Under the pieces are notes generated by a model that worked only from the letters and a program-made list of their open reading frames with translations, ran no database searches and was not told where the DNA came from. Positions 20,736-31,194 of a DNA stretch of 64,000 nucleotides are shown in pieces. The stretch is from Leptasterias polaris (taxonomy: Eukaryota; Echinodermata; Asteroidea; Forcipulatida; Asteriidae): positions 1,299,001 through 1,363,000 of the forward strand of contig JAZGTN010000016.1 of the NCBI GenBank assembly GCA_037783415.1. The letters run 5' to 3'. Position 1 is the stretch's first letter; each line of letters opens with the position of its first letter. A program made the position numbers and the translations under genes.

Positions 20736-21171
20736 TTTAATGCAGTAATGTTTATACCTTAAAAAGACAATATAATCCCTTTGTTCAATGACAGTTCACT
20801 TGTTAACAAATTGCTGATTAAGTTTCTTTGATTGTTCACAAAAATATGAAGGTTTTATATCGCTGTATGAAATCATTCGAAAATAAGTAATTTATTATTT
20901 TGTTTACCCAAAGTATATTTGTCCGACGTTCGTTGAAAACTTCATGCCTTGTGCATCTCTCTTTAAATGTTGTTTTAAATAATTTGAAATTTTCTCATTG
21001 TTCATTTGGAAATAGTTATGTAATTGTTTATTATATAGAGTACAACAAATATTATACTTTAAGAATGTGGGGAAAATAAAGTTGTTTTAAAATAATATAT
21101 TCCTTTCTTGTTCACTTTGTGCACATGTTTTCTATGATATCTTAATGCCTTTTTGTATTTAGTAATTCATA
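20736..21171. other. No recognisable gene
   Basis: AT-rich sequence without a supported feature. Confidence 0.4.
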
Positions 21172-21525
21172 TTAAAGGCACTTGACACTTTTGGTAATTA
21201 CTCAAAATAATTGTTAGCATAAAAACTTACTTGGTAACGAGCAACGGAGAGCTGTTGATAGTATAAAACATTGTGAGAAACGACTCCCTCTGAAGTAACG
21301 TAGTTTTTTAGAAAGAGGTAATTTCTCACTCAAATAAAAAAAAAATTCTTGCTGAAGCCTTTTATTATGCATCTGAAAGCACACAAAGTAAACAAGGGTG
21401 TTTTTTCTTTCATTATTCTCTTGCAAATTCGATGACCAATTGAGCCCAAATTTTCACAGGTTTGTTATTTTCAAGCATATGTTGGGATACACCAAGTGAG
21501 AATACTGGTCTTAGACAATTGTCTA
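21172..21525 (+). mobile_element. Abundant echinoderm-type MITE
   Basis: It starts 'ttaaaggcacttgacacttt', continues 'ggtaattactcaaaataatt' and 'gagctgttgatagtataaaa', then 'tttcattattctcttgcaa', 'aaattttcacaggtttgtta' and 'gatacaccaagtgagaatac'. I recognise this as a repeat common in echinoderm genomes, from memory and without a database check. The right inverted end looks truncated after 'tggtcttagacaatt'. Confidence 0.65.
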
Positions 21526-21790
21526 TCTTATCTGTGCACAGCCCCAGCCCCAAAACACATGTATTGTTTAAATTTTATCTAAATTAAGGGTAAAAGGAGC
21601 ATTTTGCCTTCCCCACCCCCTCCTTCAACGGCCAGCCTCGCCCGTCCTTCCCATTCAGCAGGGTCAACGCCCACACTCATTTGCATAGTGACATTTGCTA
21701 CATGCAGTTGCTCATTTTACGTCAGGGAGAAATTAGAACCTTTTAGATTGGTTAAATAAGCCTATATTATGCAAATGATTAAGAGTAACC

Positions 21791-21967
21791 AATAGACCTT
21801 ATGCATATGACGTCATTTGAGTAGGGCGCCCTCACCTAGAGGTCAAAAGGAAGATGTTCATTGGCCAGTCCTGTGCGCCGCGCGTACAAATCAGCGCGTT
21901 TCCATTGTTTCATCATCAGTTTACCTCTAAGATGGCGGCTTGGTGACGTCAATGCATAAGGTCTATT
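21791..21967. mobile_element. MITE with AATAGACCTTATGCAT ends
   Basis: The inverted ends AATAGACCTTATGCAT are followed on both sides by a TGACGTCA-like sequence. The interior includes 'gagggcgccc'-type and 'aagatggcggcttgg' motifs. A diverged, inverted copy lies at about 47770-47950. Confidence 0.8.
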
Positions 21968-22132
21968 TCTCCCAACAATGTTTTTTTTTTTTATCTACGA
22001 CGGGCCGTAAAGGCTTGCATGCATGTTCCATTCTTCCATGGGGATAATTATTTAGTGATGAAACGTCTCGAAGCTCCTTCTTCCCTTCCCATTGCTCAAA
22101 AACTCTTCAAAACAATCACAAATATCCACTTT

Positions 22133-22805
22133 GTTTATCTGTTATTTAAAAAATTAATGTAGGTCTATATAATATATTAATGTGTATTATTTATTCTATA
22201 TCATCCCCTCTTGAATTCTGCTTAATGTTCTTCCACCATATGGCTATGCTCGCCCAGAAGGGGGTAGATATGCAAATTACTCACGTGGTGAATGCGCATG
22301 CGTCCCTTGCGAACCCTGAAAGACAAAATGGCAGACCTGAAAAGGCAAAAATAAATATCTCCTGTCTTCTACAATTTATATGCAATTCAGTGGACGAAAT
22401 CACTACAAAATGACTGAGGTGAGTAGAATATTACTTATAGCATTCCCGGAAGACTTCTTGCGTTTAAAATGAGATTCTGAGACAGTAAAAATGAAGGAAA
22501 CACTTCGCCGTTCGACACCGCGGCATTTTCGAAAAATCACGTGGGGGAGACATGTCCAACATTTGCAGTTAGTTTTTACTTTAAAACTGTCGCATGGTAC
22601 TCTCGACCTCCTGTAAGTAAAATTGTCATTGTTTTTATACCCAAAACATTTCACTGTGCTTTTGGACAACTTTCCATTTTTGCTGTCAAACGAAATGGCA
22701 GACCTGAAAAGCCATATAGTGGAAGAAGAGGGGATGATATAGAATAAATAATACACATTAATATATTATATAGACCTACATTAATTTTTTAAATAACAGA
22801 TAAAC
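22133..22805. repeat. Inverted repeat with 80-bp perfect arms
   Basis: Arms 22133-22212 and 22726-22805 are perfect reverse complements over 80 bp. Beyond a short indel the similarity resumes ('cttccaYYatatggct'). The right arm overlaps a short frame, MADLKSHIVEEEGMI, after an AACGAAATGG start context. A related start, MADLKRQK, lies at 22328 in the spacer. ATGACTGAG|GTGAGTAG at about 22411 looks like a first exon with a donor, but its phase does not fit the next exon found. It may be a young foldback element or an inverted duplication of a gene start. Confidence 0.8.
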
Positions 22806-23789
22806 GTTATTGTTCTGGGAAAGAGTATTGAATCCACTGTTAAAACAAAAAATGCCTTGTTTCATATTGTTTAACTATTCTTTAGTGAAATAGGGATTGA
22901 GAACCAATTATAAGCTTTGACCAAGATCTCTCTGGATCCTTGGGAATTGGCCACACGTCGCCCCCCAAATTTTTTTTTTTTAATAATACACTACAAATGA
23001 AGATGGAGGCTATCATTGCAGTCATTTTGGCTTTGCATAATTCATGAAATAGGGGATGGTCTGGTACATCGTAAATGCATTTTTAGTGGTTTTTAGAGGC
23101 CCTGGAATTTCATATTTGAGAGGGCAAGTTTTAAAAGGCATTTTTGCAGAGCACTTCTATTGGTGCACTGAGGGCTAGGTCAGGCAACAGAGGCCTTCCT
23201 TTGAGGTATCTGCTTAATTTCAGGCTCTTTTTGTGGGGGGGGGGGGGGGCACACAAACTTCAGTACCACCATGTCAGAACCAAATTTATGACTATGAGAC
23301 TGATATTAATGGTGAAAAAAATCTCTTTGATATGGCCTAGGTTGCAAAAGAGAGCATCTATGACTAAAAGTTTACATGCGACCCTTTTATAGTGGGACCG
23401 AAACGCACATCTCAATGGCTTCACACTAAATGCCCCTACAATAAAAATTAAAAAAATTGCTGACTTTAACCCTGTTCAGAATTAGATAATCTGCCCCACC
23501 CCCTTCTCCCTCTCCTTAGAATCATCTTCCTTGGTGCCTGGTTAGAAATATAAACGTGAACACCTGTCTGATTTTCAATTTCATGGGTGCTCCTATGTCA
23601 AAAGACTCAAAACTGCAGAATGAAACCAAGTTATTAACACAGAGATTACATTACAAAATGTTAATTTCTGGCTACATGATGAAACTGTATGTGACTACCT
23701 TATCAGAATTTACAGAAGAACCAGTTGTAACAATTCATTGAAGAAGAATATAAATTTATAAAATTTCTTTTATTGTTTGTGTTTTATAG
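22806..23789. other. No gene; inverted dispersed-repeat copy and poly-G run
   Basis: About 23095-23205 is an inverted copy of the 9.4-kb dispersed repeat ('agaggccctgg', 'tttgagagggcaag', 'caacagaggcc'). A G-run lies near 23236-23250. The end of the stretch ('acagaagaaccagttgtaac') resembles 25420. Confidence 0.45.
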
Positions 23790-23876
23790 TGATCGAGGAG
23801 AGCTGTGCTACTGAGAACCTGCACCTCCACCATGCACATGAAGTAATGAAAAAGAAAACTTGGTCTCGAAGAAAAG
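23790..23876 (+). CDS. Unrecognised multi-exon gene, exon a
   Basis: A TTTTATAG acceptor and an AAAAG|GTAAAC donor delimit a frame reading IEESCATENLHLHHAHEVMK, KKTWSRRK (phase 2 in, phase 1 out). The phases match exons b (24141), c (24718), d (26476) and e (27639), giving one continuous frame to a stop. The peptide is basic and His-rich here. I recognise no domain. The first exon is not found, though ATG-bearing candidates sit in the 22.1-22.8 kb inverted repeat. Confidence 0.35.
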
Positions 23877-24140
23877 GTAAACATAAACACTATTCTACGA
23901 TAGAGCATCTACATAATAATATGGTAGTCCACCTTTTATAACAAGACATGCATGGGAATCTACAACTCTAGTGTACTGGGCAGCACATTGTACAAATAAA
24001 TGAATGTGTCTTGTTATACCATTGCACTTTTTGTTTTGAGTGAAGATATTCTTCACTCAAAGGGCTTGTTGTTTGAAATGGAATTCATATTGATTCTTTG
24101 ACATTCATGAACACTATATATTTTCCTATTCTTCTTGTAG

Positions 24141-24177
24141 TGTGCTTGGGAAACCTTCAAAAGTTGTTCTCAAAAAG
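24141..24177 (+). CDS. Unrecognised gene, exon b
   Basis: A TCTTCTTGTAG acceptor and an AAAAAG|GTAGCT donor delimit 37 bases reading VCLGNLQKLFSKR across the junctions. This exon and the intron start after it ('tacaagaatagaacaaaaaa', 'gtgtttaagat') are duplicated at 26476-26570, so exon d is a diverged copy of exon b. A microexon this short needs transcript support. Confidence 0.35.
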
Positions 24178-24247
24178 GTAGCTACAAGAATAGAACAAAA
24201 AAGTGTTTAAGATAAATATGAAAAGCATGAAACTACTATTAACACAA

Positions 24248-24394
24248 CTGGGTCTAATTTCATAGACCTGGCTTATTATAAGCAGGATACCTGCACATCT
24301 TGTAATGACTTGGTATTTGAGCTGGTAATCTTATTCTGATAAGCATAATTACGTAATCTGCTTTGTGCTTTAGGAGCTCTGAAATTGGACCCAG
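24248..24394. mobile_element. Diverged MITE of the GGGCCC family
   Basis: The ends CTGGGTCTAATTTCATAGAC and GAGCTCTGAAATTGGACCCAG are imperfect inverted repeats related to 16958-17189 and 47463-47721. It lies in the intron after exon b. Confidence 0.7.
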
Positions 24395-24717
24395 GTTGGC
24401 TTACTCTCTTTGAGGGTGGAGTGGGAATGTTTAAAGACTTGTAAGTAAAAGTGTTTCCGTGATGAGTAAGGGAAGCCAGGACCCATTTCAGGGCACTGTT
24501 ATTTTTACCTCAGATTTCTGCACTTATACTTTGCCTTGTGAAGAGCGTGTTTTCATGGGCTGTAAAGCGCAGATTTCCGCAGTAAGCGGTGACATAAAAT
24601 AAGCACTGCTTGCCTAAGGAATGACGTACTCTCCATATTTAAGAGGCTTCAGCTACAAACTTTTGATGAATCAAACTTGAACCATAAATTAAATATCTGT
24701 CACTTTATTCCACTCAG

Positions 24718-24808
24718 GCGTGTATCTTGTGCTGACAGTTCCAATCGTTCCATTCATCAAGAAGACTGGCACCTGCAACTCGGTGTGTCCATCTTACGTA
24801 CTATACAG
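24718..24808 (+). CDS. Unrecognised gene, exon c
   Basis: A TTCCACTCAG acceptor and an ACAG|GTGAGT donor delimit a frame reading RVSCADSSNRSIHQEDWHLQ, LGVSILRTIQ, phase 1 completing and phase 0 out, which continues in frame into exon d. Both splice sites are strong. A shorter copy with the same acceptor and donor lies at 25629. Confidence 0.4.
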
Positions 24809-25040
24809 GTGAGTTTATATTACCGCTAAGAGAGACAGAGAAGACAAACATGGAAATTTAGCTCTAATGTGGTAACACTATTACCCTCATATCAACAACA
24901 CTTCAACCAAAACGAATAAATAGCATTATTGACATGTTATTCAAGTTGAGGACTATATAGTCGGAGCCCCCTTGCTCAGAAACCTTTCCCCTCACCATGA
25001 GGGTGAAAAAGCACAAATGAATGGTTTGATACATCAAAAG

Positions 25041-25060
25041 CCCCCCCCCCCCCCCCCCCC
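25041..25060. repeat. Poly-C tract
   Basis: Twenty Cs in a row. A second C-rich tract with A and T interruptions lies at about 25215-25256. Such tracts can form G-quadruplexes on the other strand and are error-prone in sequencing. Confidence 0.9.
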
Positions 25061-25100
25061 AGTAATGTCTTTGCCCATATTAAAGTTAAGGGCCCTACCG

Positions 25101-25203
25101 TCGATTTCACCAAACTCTTCCTAACTTAGGACTAGTCCTAAGTTAGGACGAATTTACGCGTCCTAACTCGAGATAGGATTAATCCTAGCGTTTCGTGAAA
25201 TCG
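25101..25203. mobile_element. Small palindromic MITE
   Basis: The ends CGATTTCACCAAAC and GTTTCGTGAAATCG are imperfect inverted repeats. Inside, 25119-25148 is a perfect 30-bp palindrome with half-site TCCTAACTTAGGACT, followed by a smaller palindrome around AGGATTAATCCT. Confidence 0.8.
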
Positions 25204-25628
25204 GCTGCAGGGAGCCCCCACCCCCCCCCCCCCACCCCCCCCACCCCCCCCCTCCCCAAATGAGATGGAAGAAATGCACAAATGAATGATTTGATACAAC
25301 CTGCACCCCAAGATAAGTGCCCAATTGTTCAGAACCCCCTGTTAAATTCATCACTTCAAACTGTCATTTCTGGTTTTATGACCAAACATAATTATTACCC
25401 TTATCATCCAGAACTTACAGACAAACCAGTTGTAACAGTTGAAATATTTATAGGGAATCAGGTTGGGTCACCTGCCCTTCACCTTGGACCAGGTAAGCGG
25501 TGCCATCATTTGGGCCCTGCTTACTTTACCAATGACTATAGCTCTCCTTTCATAATTTTCTTGAATCAAACTCTGTTTCTTCCTCCATGCTTGAACTAAT
25601 GAATTTGCTGTCACTTTGTTCCACTCAG

Positions 25629-25694
25629 GCGTGAACCTTGTGAGGAGATTTCTGGCACCTATAAGTTGGTGTGTCCATCTAACACACAATACAG
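25629..25694 (+). pseudogene. Duplicated copy of exon c
   Basis: It shares with 24718-24808 the upstream line 'tttgttccactcag|gcgtg', the 3' end 'ggtgtgtccatctNac...ctac/acag' and GTGAGTTTATATTACC. It is 25 bases shorter and exits in phase 2, so it cannot sit in frame with exon d. It is an unused or decayed tandem exon copy. Confidence 0.6.
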
Positions 25695-26398
25695 GTGAGT
25701 TTATATTACCTGAAAATGGAGAATAGACAAACAAGCTGTAGTGTGGTAATTCCTCACAATTCAACCTAAAAACCAAATTGAATAAGCACTCTGATGCATA
25801 GCCCTCTTGCCCCCCCCCCCTCCCCCAACAAGGTTTTTAAAATGCATAAAAGATTGCTAATGTTTTTCGCTCCTTTGTGTTCAAGTTCAGTGCTGAGCCT
25901 CCACCCCCTTGTTCATCAGAGAGCTTCCCCTAATAAGACTAGAAAAATTACAGAAGTGATAGGTTTGATAGATCAACCCCCAATTATCGTCTTTTCCCCT
26001 AGTGTAATCATGCAATTTGAAAACTTCAGCAGAAGCCTTTCCCCCTCGCCCCCCAAAAACAAAATGATAATAAAATAAATAAACTAAATTAAATTGAACA
26101 GAATTGCAATTGAATGGTTTGAAACATATCAAATACCTTCAAATTAATGTATTTGCCCCTTTCTGTTCAAGTTCAGTACTTGTTCAGAACTCTTTCTCCT
26201 CCTCCTTCCCTCCCCCCAAATGAAATTAAAAAATACACAATTAATGTACGATTTGAAGCTATCCTTCCCCCAATTTAATGTCTTTGCCACTTTGTATTCA
26301 AGTTGAATGTTTCAGTGGGAGCCCTCAGAACCCTCCCCCCAATGACATTGAAAAATGTAAAACCTTCTTACGCCATCGCAAAAGTGATACACTTGAAC

Positions 26399-26417
26399 CA
26401 GTGTTGTAGTCGAGACC
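26399..26417 (-). mobile_element. Solo terminal inverted repeat of the hAT MITE family
   Basis: CAGTGTTGTAGTCGAGACC matches the ends of the elements at 36336-37759 and 44588-45507. No partner end or array is nearby; the sequence continues 'ttgacatcgactt'. It is an end remnant after deletion or abortive excision. Confidence 0.65.
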
Positions 26418-26475
26418 TTGACATCGACTTAAACATTATTATTGACTTTGTATTGATATTTGTTTCTTTATGCAG

Positions 26476-26539
26476 AGTGCTGTGGGGAGACTATCGAGTA
26501 GAGTTTCAAGCCCTTCCTTCGAAAGTCATTCTCAAAAAG
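26476..26539 (+). CDS. Unrecognised gene, exon d (diverged copy of b)
   Basis: A TTATGCAG acceptor and an AAAAAG|GTAAAT donor delimit a frame reading SAVGRLSSRVSSPSFESHSQ, then K and G across the junction (phase 0 in, phase 1 out). Its second half and the following intron copy exon b. In the frame used here it is Ser-rich. The alternative frame is also open and ends KVILKK, so the frame choice rests only on phase matching. Confidence 0.35.
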
Positions 26540-27405
26540 GTAAATACAAAAACAAAACAAAAGTGTTTAAGATAGGGTACAGCATTGGTAACAAAGGTAC
26601 ATGTAGAACTTATGCAACTGGTTGGCAAAATACTGCACAACATGTAAAATAATGAACAACATGTAAAATAATGAGAACCCTTTTGGCTTGGGACTTCTCT
26701 CTTTGAATCAAGATAAAGTATAACATATTGGTAAAAAACAAGATGCAAGAACAGAGAGACCCTTTTGGCTTGGACCTACATACTTTGAATTAAGATAAAG
26801 TATAGTAGGCCTATTTGAAATAAGGGTAAAACTTAGTGCTTCAAGTTTACCTTTATATTCTTTCAATTGAGACAATTAGGAACAGTGTTAGAAACTTGGC
26901 CATGCTCCCTTCGTGTACACCAGGATAGCTTAATGTGTCACACTGGAAGTGTTTGTAAATGCACTGGTGCTCTTTGCGCCCATTTCAATTCAAGATCAGG
27001 GTCACCAATGGAAACTTAGGCAAAAACAGCTGAAATTGATCTGATAAAAAAAAAAATATTTTTAGAGCTTGATACAGCAAAACTACTCCTCACTCTTTTA
27101 GATTATCACATGCTGTATTTCATAAAAGCGATAATGCAATCACTTTGTACAATAACATTATATTTGCAATGCCTGTTTTGTTACCAATGCTGTAATCCTT
27201 TAATCAAACGAAACCGAACATCAGTTTACACAGTAATGATTCTATCCCAAGAGTTTCAGATTTGTTCTTTGAATTCATTTATTTTAGATTGAAAACAACT
27301 TGTTTATAGTTACACTTAGCCATAGTCCAAAAAGAACTTGTAAATAATAATGTGAGGCCTTAACCAAAGAAGTGGATTTCTGATTCTCTCATTGAGTTTT
27401 GAAAG

Positions 27406-27580
27406 TTTCATCTCCCATTACTAAAAAGGGGTCAACTATTTTTGTAGTTATTTGGTTTTTGCCCAAACAACTTATGCGTAAAATTTGTTTTGTATTTTTG
27501 AAAGTTTCATCTCCATTTATTTGACATAACCTTTTTATCCCCCATTACTAAAAAGGGGTCAACTATTTTTGTAGTTCTCA
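27406..27580 (+). repeat. ~95-bp direct repeat
   Basis: 'gaaagtttcatctcc' and 'cattactaaaaaggggtcaa', 'ctatttttgtagtt' appear twice, at about 27406 and 27501, separated by a short spacer. Confidence 0.75.
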
Positions 27581-27638
27581 ATTCAACATGTTGCTAAATA
27601 CCAATTAACAAGTTTCTTGCTGTTTATTATCATTACAG

Positions 27639-27664
27639 GTTCAAGCCCTCATGGAGTAGTCTAG
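27639..27664 (+). CDS. Unrecognised gene, terminal exon e
   Basis: After ATCATTACAG the phase-1 frame from exon d reads SSPHGVV and stops at 27664. A polyadenylation-like AATAAA lies at about 27696. A competing frame from the same acceptor is open much further (to about 27806), reading FKPSWSSLVLCAALVCTETN and on. The true end is uncertain. Confidence 0.3.
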
Positions 27665-28096
27665 TACTGTGTGCTGCTCTAGTCTGCACGGAGACAAATA
27701 AAACAACTGTTGCAGCCTTTGAACTATCAACATGTGAAGGCGACAAGCAGATGATTGTAAACATGGACAGAACTGATGTTTCCGCCCACCCTGTTTCAGG
27801 ATGACATGAAGTAGTATGTGGGAACCAACACCATTTTACCTAATTTAAAAAGCAAACTGATAATTGTCTGTTGCTGTGGACGTCGCCTGAAGGACAGGAA
27901 AGAATCTCTTTGATAGACAGTATATCAATCAATGTTTAAACAGAATCATTGGAGACTCGTTCAAATAGTATCCTTACTAGAAAGATTTTATTTACAAGTT
28001 ATAATATGCGACTTAATATTTTAACTTAAACACGCAAAATCTTTTTAAAGTTTTATAAATGAATTTTGAGCTGTTTTATTTGCAGGCTGATGCTAT

Positions 28097-28162
28097 TTTA
28101 GGGGCAAATCAACACAACCATTAAAATAAAATAAAACATTATCTTTAGGTTGATTTGCCCTA
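28097..28162. mobile_element. Short hairpin MITE
   Basis: 'taggggcaaatcaacacaac' and 'ggttgatttgccctaaa' are inverted ends around an A-rich spacer of about 30 bp. Confidence 0.6.
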
Positions 28163-28209
28163 AACCCTGACTTACTTATGTCTCCTTATTACTTGAGTCG
28201 TTTATACTT

Positions 28210-28317
28210 GGCTGCCATGGTTGCCCACAGTGCAGCAATTGGGTGCGTATTATTTCTGCGTCAAATACCATTGCTAAAAGCACGCACCCAATTGCATTGT
28301 GGTCAAACATGGTGGCC
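28210..28317. mobile_element. Hairpin MITE
   Basis: Arms of about 36-39 bp (left part 'ccacagtgcagcaattgggt', right part 'acgcacccaattgcattgtg') flank a 30-bp loop. It abuts a second hairpin at 28318. Confidence 0.75.
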
Positions 28318-28428
28318 TGAGGGTCCATCTTATCCCGATGGAACTCACCCCTCCCCTTATACTGTAGGGGTGCACTGACCCTACAGTGTGGGGGTTGGGT
28401 TTCATCGGGATGAGATGGGGCGCCCTCT
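28318..28428. mobile_element. Second hairpin MITE
   Basis: The left arm 'gtccatcttatcccgatgga', 'actcacccc' pairs with 'ggggttgggtttcatcggga', 'tgagatgggg'. A central 'ctgtagggg...ccctacag' gives a nested stem. Confidence 0.75.
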
Positions 28429-28437
28429 ATATATGAT

Positions 28438-28471
28438 TATTGGGGGGGGGGGGGGTGGGGGGGGGTGGGGG
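28438..28471. repeat. Poly-G tract
   Basis: A run of Gs interrupted by single Ts and a GTGGGG, directly after the hairpin pair. Confidence 0.85.
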
Positions 28472-28539
28472 TTAAGTAGAAATAATACACATGTTACAAA
28501 GAGGAGGTCCATTTCAATATTTTTTTATTGCAAAATTTG

Positions 28540-28970
28540 GCCCAAAAAAAAGCAGAGTTGTGCAAACACCCGTGCCTGTCCGTGTTCCCTCTCGGCCACC
28601 TGGTGGAACTCGTGATGGCCCGAAGTGCAATGGTCGATATGTTCTCTGTTCAGTGAATTTCAATTAGATGTACCCCTAGTGGTCTACTTCAATGTTGTAA
28701 TGTCTTACAAAATTTGACGAGCTAGACGCAATTTTGCGCTTGTTTTAGAAGCAAGTGTTGAGCAGAAGAGTAGTTGCTTGCTTAAATGAACTGGTGCCCT
28801 CAAGGGTGCAAAGATTTCACCGATTGTTGTTTTGAAACCAAGCTGCACTGGTGGTACCAAGAGATGTCGACGCTTGTTCCAATGGGATCCTAACTCAACA
28901 GATGATGACGACTTCTATCCAGATGAAGATGTGCTGGTCGGAGAAACAAGTTCTGCAATGGCCACTAATT
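28540..28970 (+). pseudogene. Cys-rich gene fragment, plus copy (decayed)
   Basis: The frame at about 28551-28612 reads QSCANTRACPCSLSATWWNS and then a stop (TGA). After the broken donor, the next exon-like piece begins after TTCAATTAG and reads CTPSGLLQCCNVLQNLTS with a stop. A third piece (28841-28950) reads TKRCRRLFQWDPNSTDDDDF, YPDEDVLVGE. The order and sequence match the minus-strand copy at 31690-31195. Against that copy, the donor GGAAG|GTATGT is changed to GGTCGATATGT, so this copy is the more decayed. The C-A-N-T-x-A-C-x-C pattern with C-N-G-R at the end resembles CXC-like zinc-binding motifs. The family is otherwise unrecognised. Confidence 0.6.
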
Positions 28971-29867
28971 TCCCCCTTGCTTTTCATGGGGCTGCAATTC
29001 GGACGTTCAGATGTAGTCAACTTACAACATGACAACAATCGAACTTGTTTTTGTCCACCTTTGATTAAATACAAAGTTGACGAGTGCGTAAAACGCTCAA
29101 TATGTACAAAAGCTTTGAGAAAAATTATTGACGCAAACGTCACAATTTTTTAAAACAATTTAGTATGATGAATAGTGATGTTTTCTCACTATACATGTTG
29201 CCAATAAATGATACTGGAGATGACATTGGATTAAGAGAACCGACTTTGACCATTGCTAACATTAATTAAGACCAGGAACTGAGAAGTCTAGTGTTTGATT
29301 GAAATCCTACTTTCTAGACGTCTACACAGACTGTTCACCAAAGTTCAACTAAAAATGCCAACAACTTGAGTTCTTTTCAATGTGCGAGCTGTGTTAAAGT
29401 AAGTTTGTGGCATTGCAATAACAGAACAAGTGAAACTTGTGTACATTTGATTCACCATCAAATTATTATTATCTAATAAATTGATGGGCTAATTTTGCAA
29501 TTTAGGGCACAACTGTTTCCTAAATTGAAGTTTTATTTTGAATACTTCCACTTGGTTTGTATTCAAATGTTGTACAAGTGATTTCTCCTCAAATTATTAG
29601 CTAATAAAATGAGGGACAACATTTCCTTGAAATTTACGGCACAACTGTTTCCTAAATTGTATTTGTTTAAAGAATACTTTAACTTTGTTTGCATTGAAAC
29701 ATTTTTACAGTTCTATAACAAAAAAGATATGTTTAATTCTCCTCAAATTATTATCTAATAAATCGAGGGACTGATTGATTAAACATTTTTGTGAAAGATT
29801 GACCAGAACTTTGTCGACCACCGTTGTGACTGAAACTAATTGCTATATTGCTTAAGATTTTATGGAT
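28971..29867. other. No recognisable gene
   Basis: AT-rich. Three loosely similar lines ('ctcctcaaattattaNctaataaaNtgaggga') near 29460, 29585 and 29735 suggest an old ~140-bp tandem repeat. Confidence 0.45.
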
Positions 29868-30230
29868 TGATCACCACACAAGGGGAAGTATTGGTAATTC
29901 AAATCACATACGAAAGCGTAGAGAATGTACCACACAAGGGGATGTAAAACAACAACAAAAAGTTTGGATTTATCGCAAAAAATATGGGTAAATCGCAACA
30001 CTTGTGAAGTGTAATGAATACGCCACCCATGGGTGGGGGAGGGGTGTTGATGCTTCCAAAAATGCTCGCTCTAGCTCGTCAATTCAGTATGGGTAATTCA
30101 CATCACTTGTGAAGTGTAATGAATACGCCACCCATGGGTGGGGGAGGGGTGTTGATGCTTCCAAAAATGCTCGCTCTAGCTCGTCAATTCAGTATGGGTA
30201 ATTCACATCACATGTGAAACTCTCATGATC
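29868..30230. repeat. 105-bp tandem repeat beside a degenerate minisatellite
   Basis: Two units of 105 bp (29986-30090, 30091-30195) and the start of a third. Each unit contains 'cttccaaaaatgctcgctct', 'agctcgtcaattcag', which is the antisense of the ERAFLE region of the Cys-rich fragment at 31.4 kb. Upstream are 'caccacacaaggggaagtat'-type lines as at 32.5-33.5 kb. Confidence 0.85.
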
Positions 30231-31194
30231 GAGTTTAAGAGTTAAAAACAATTAGCTTACATGGATTTATCATTTATCTTGAAATATATGCCAGACAGGC
30301 ATCTGAAACAAGTGTTTTGGTTTAAAACATGTTTTACATGCCACATGGCATAGACAAATTATAAAAACCTAATGTTTTCATAAACTAAGTTTAAATTTTA
30401 AGGAGCAATTGATAACACAATAGGATTGTTTTAAATTAATGAAAGTTGCAGTTAAGTTCTGATTTACAACCCTATCCTTAGACAAGATTTGCTTTTATTA
30501 ACATCTGAAGTGTTTAGTTCTACCTAGTCTAGTTTTTTAATTTATATCTTAGAATAAGACTTAAGTGTAAATGTTTCAAACATTTAGAGAGAATAATCTT
30601 TTATAATCAACTTTTTAAGTGGACGTATTTGTTTAGTTCTGCAAAGTCTGATTTTAAAATGTATTTCTTGGAATTAGATTTAAGTGAGTTTCCCAACGGT
30701 TTTGAAAAACCATGTTTTTAAATAGGATTTAAGCGTTTAAGTCTCAAGTTTTTAGTTTTACCTCGTCTGATTTTCAAATTTATATCCTAGAATAAGAATA
30801 ACATTTTATGTGATTGCAAACTTTTATAAAAAACTTTCTGTATTGACGTTGCTTAGTCTGATTTTCAAATTCAGATCTTAGAATAAGATTTAAGTTTGAA
30901 TGTCCCAAACTTTTCAAGAAGAATAAACTTTTATGATCAACTTTCTGTACTGACCTTGCTTGGGAAATTTGATTGCTTTGAAAATTAAATGTATGATCTC
31001 CTACAGTGATTTGCCCTTGACCAGACCCTAAGAACCTTGACATAGACCTGACCCTTGACCTCTTCTAAAAAACCAACCAATTCAAAACAATTACACATTA
31101 TAGGATTCCAATGTCATCTTTGGTATCATAAGGCAATAAAATGGGTATAGTTCTGACTAGATAGTTTTTATGTGAAGTGGCATGACCAAGCAGT
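30231..31194. other. Degenerate repeat, no gene
   Basis: Loose repeats of 'cttagaataagatttaagt' and 'tagttttacctNgtctgatttt' recur every ~100-130 bp from 30480 to 30950. This is an old tandem array without coding content. Confidence 0.5.
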
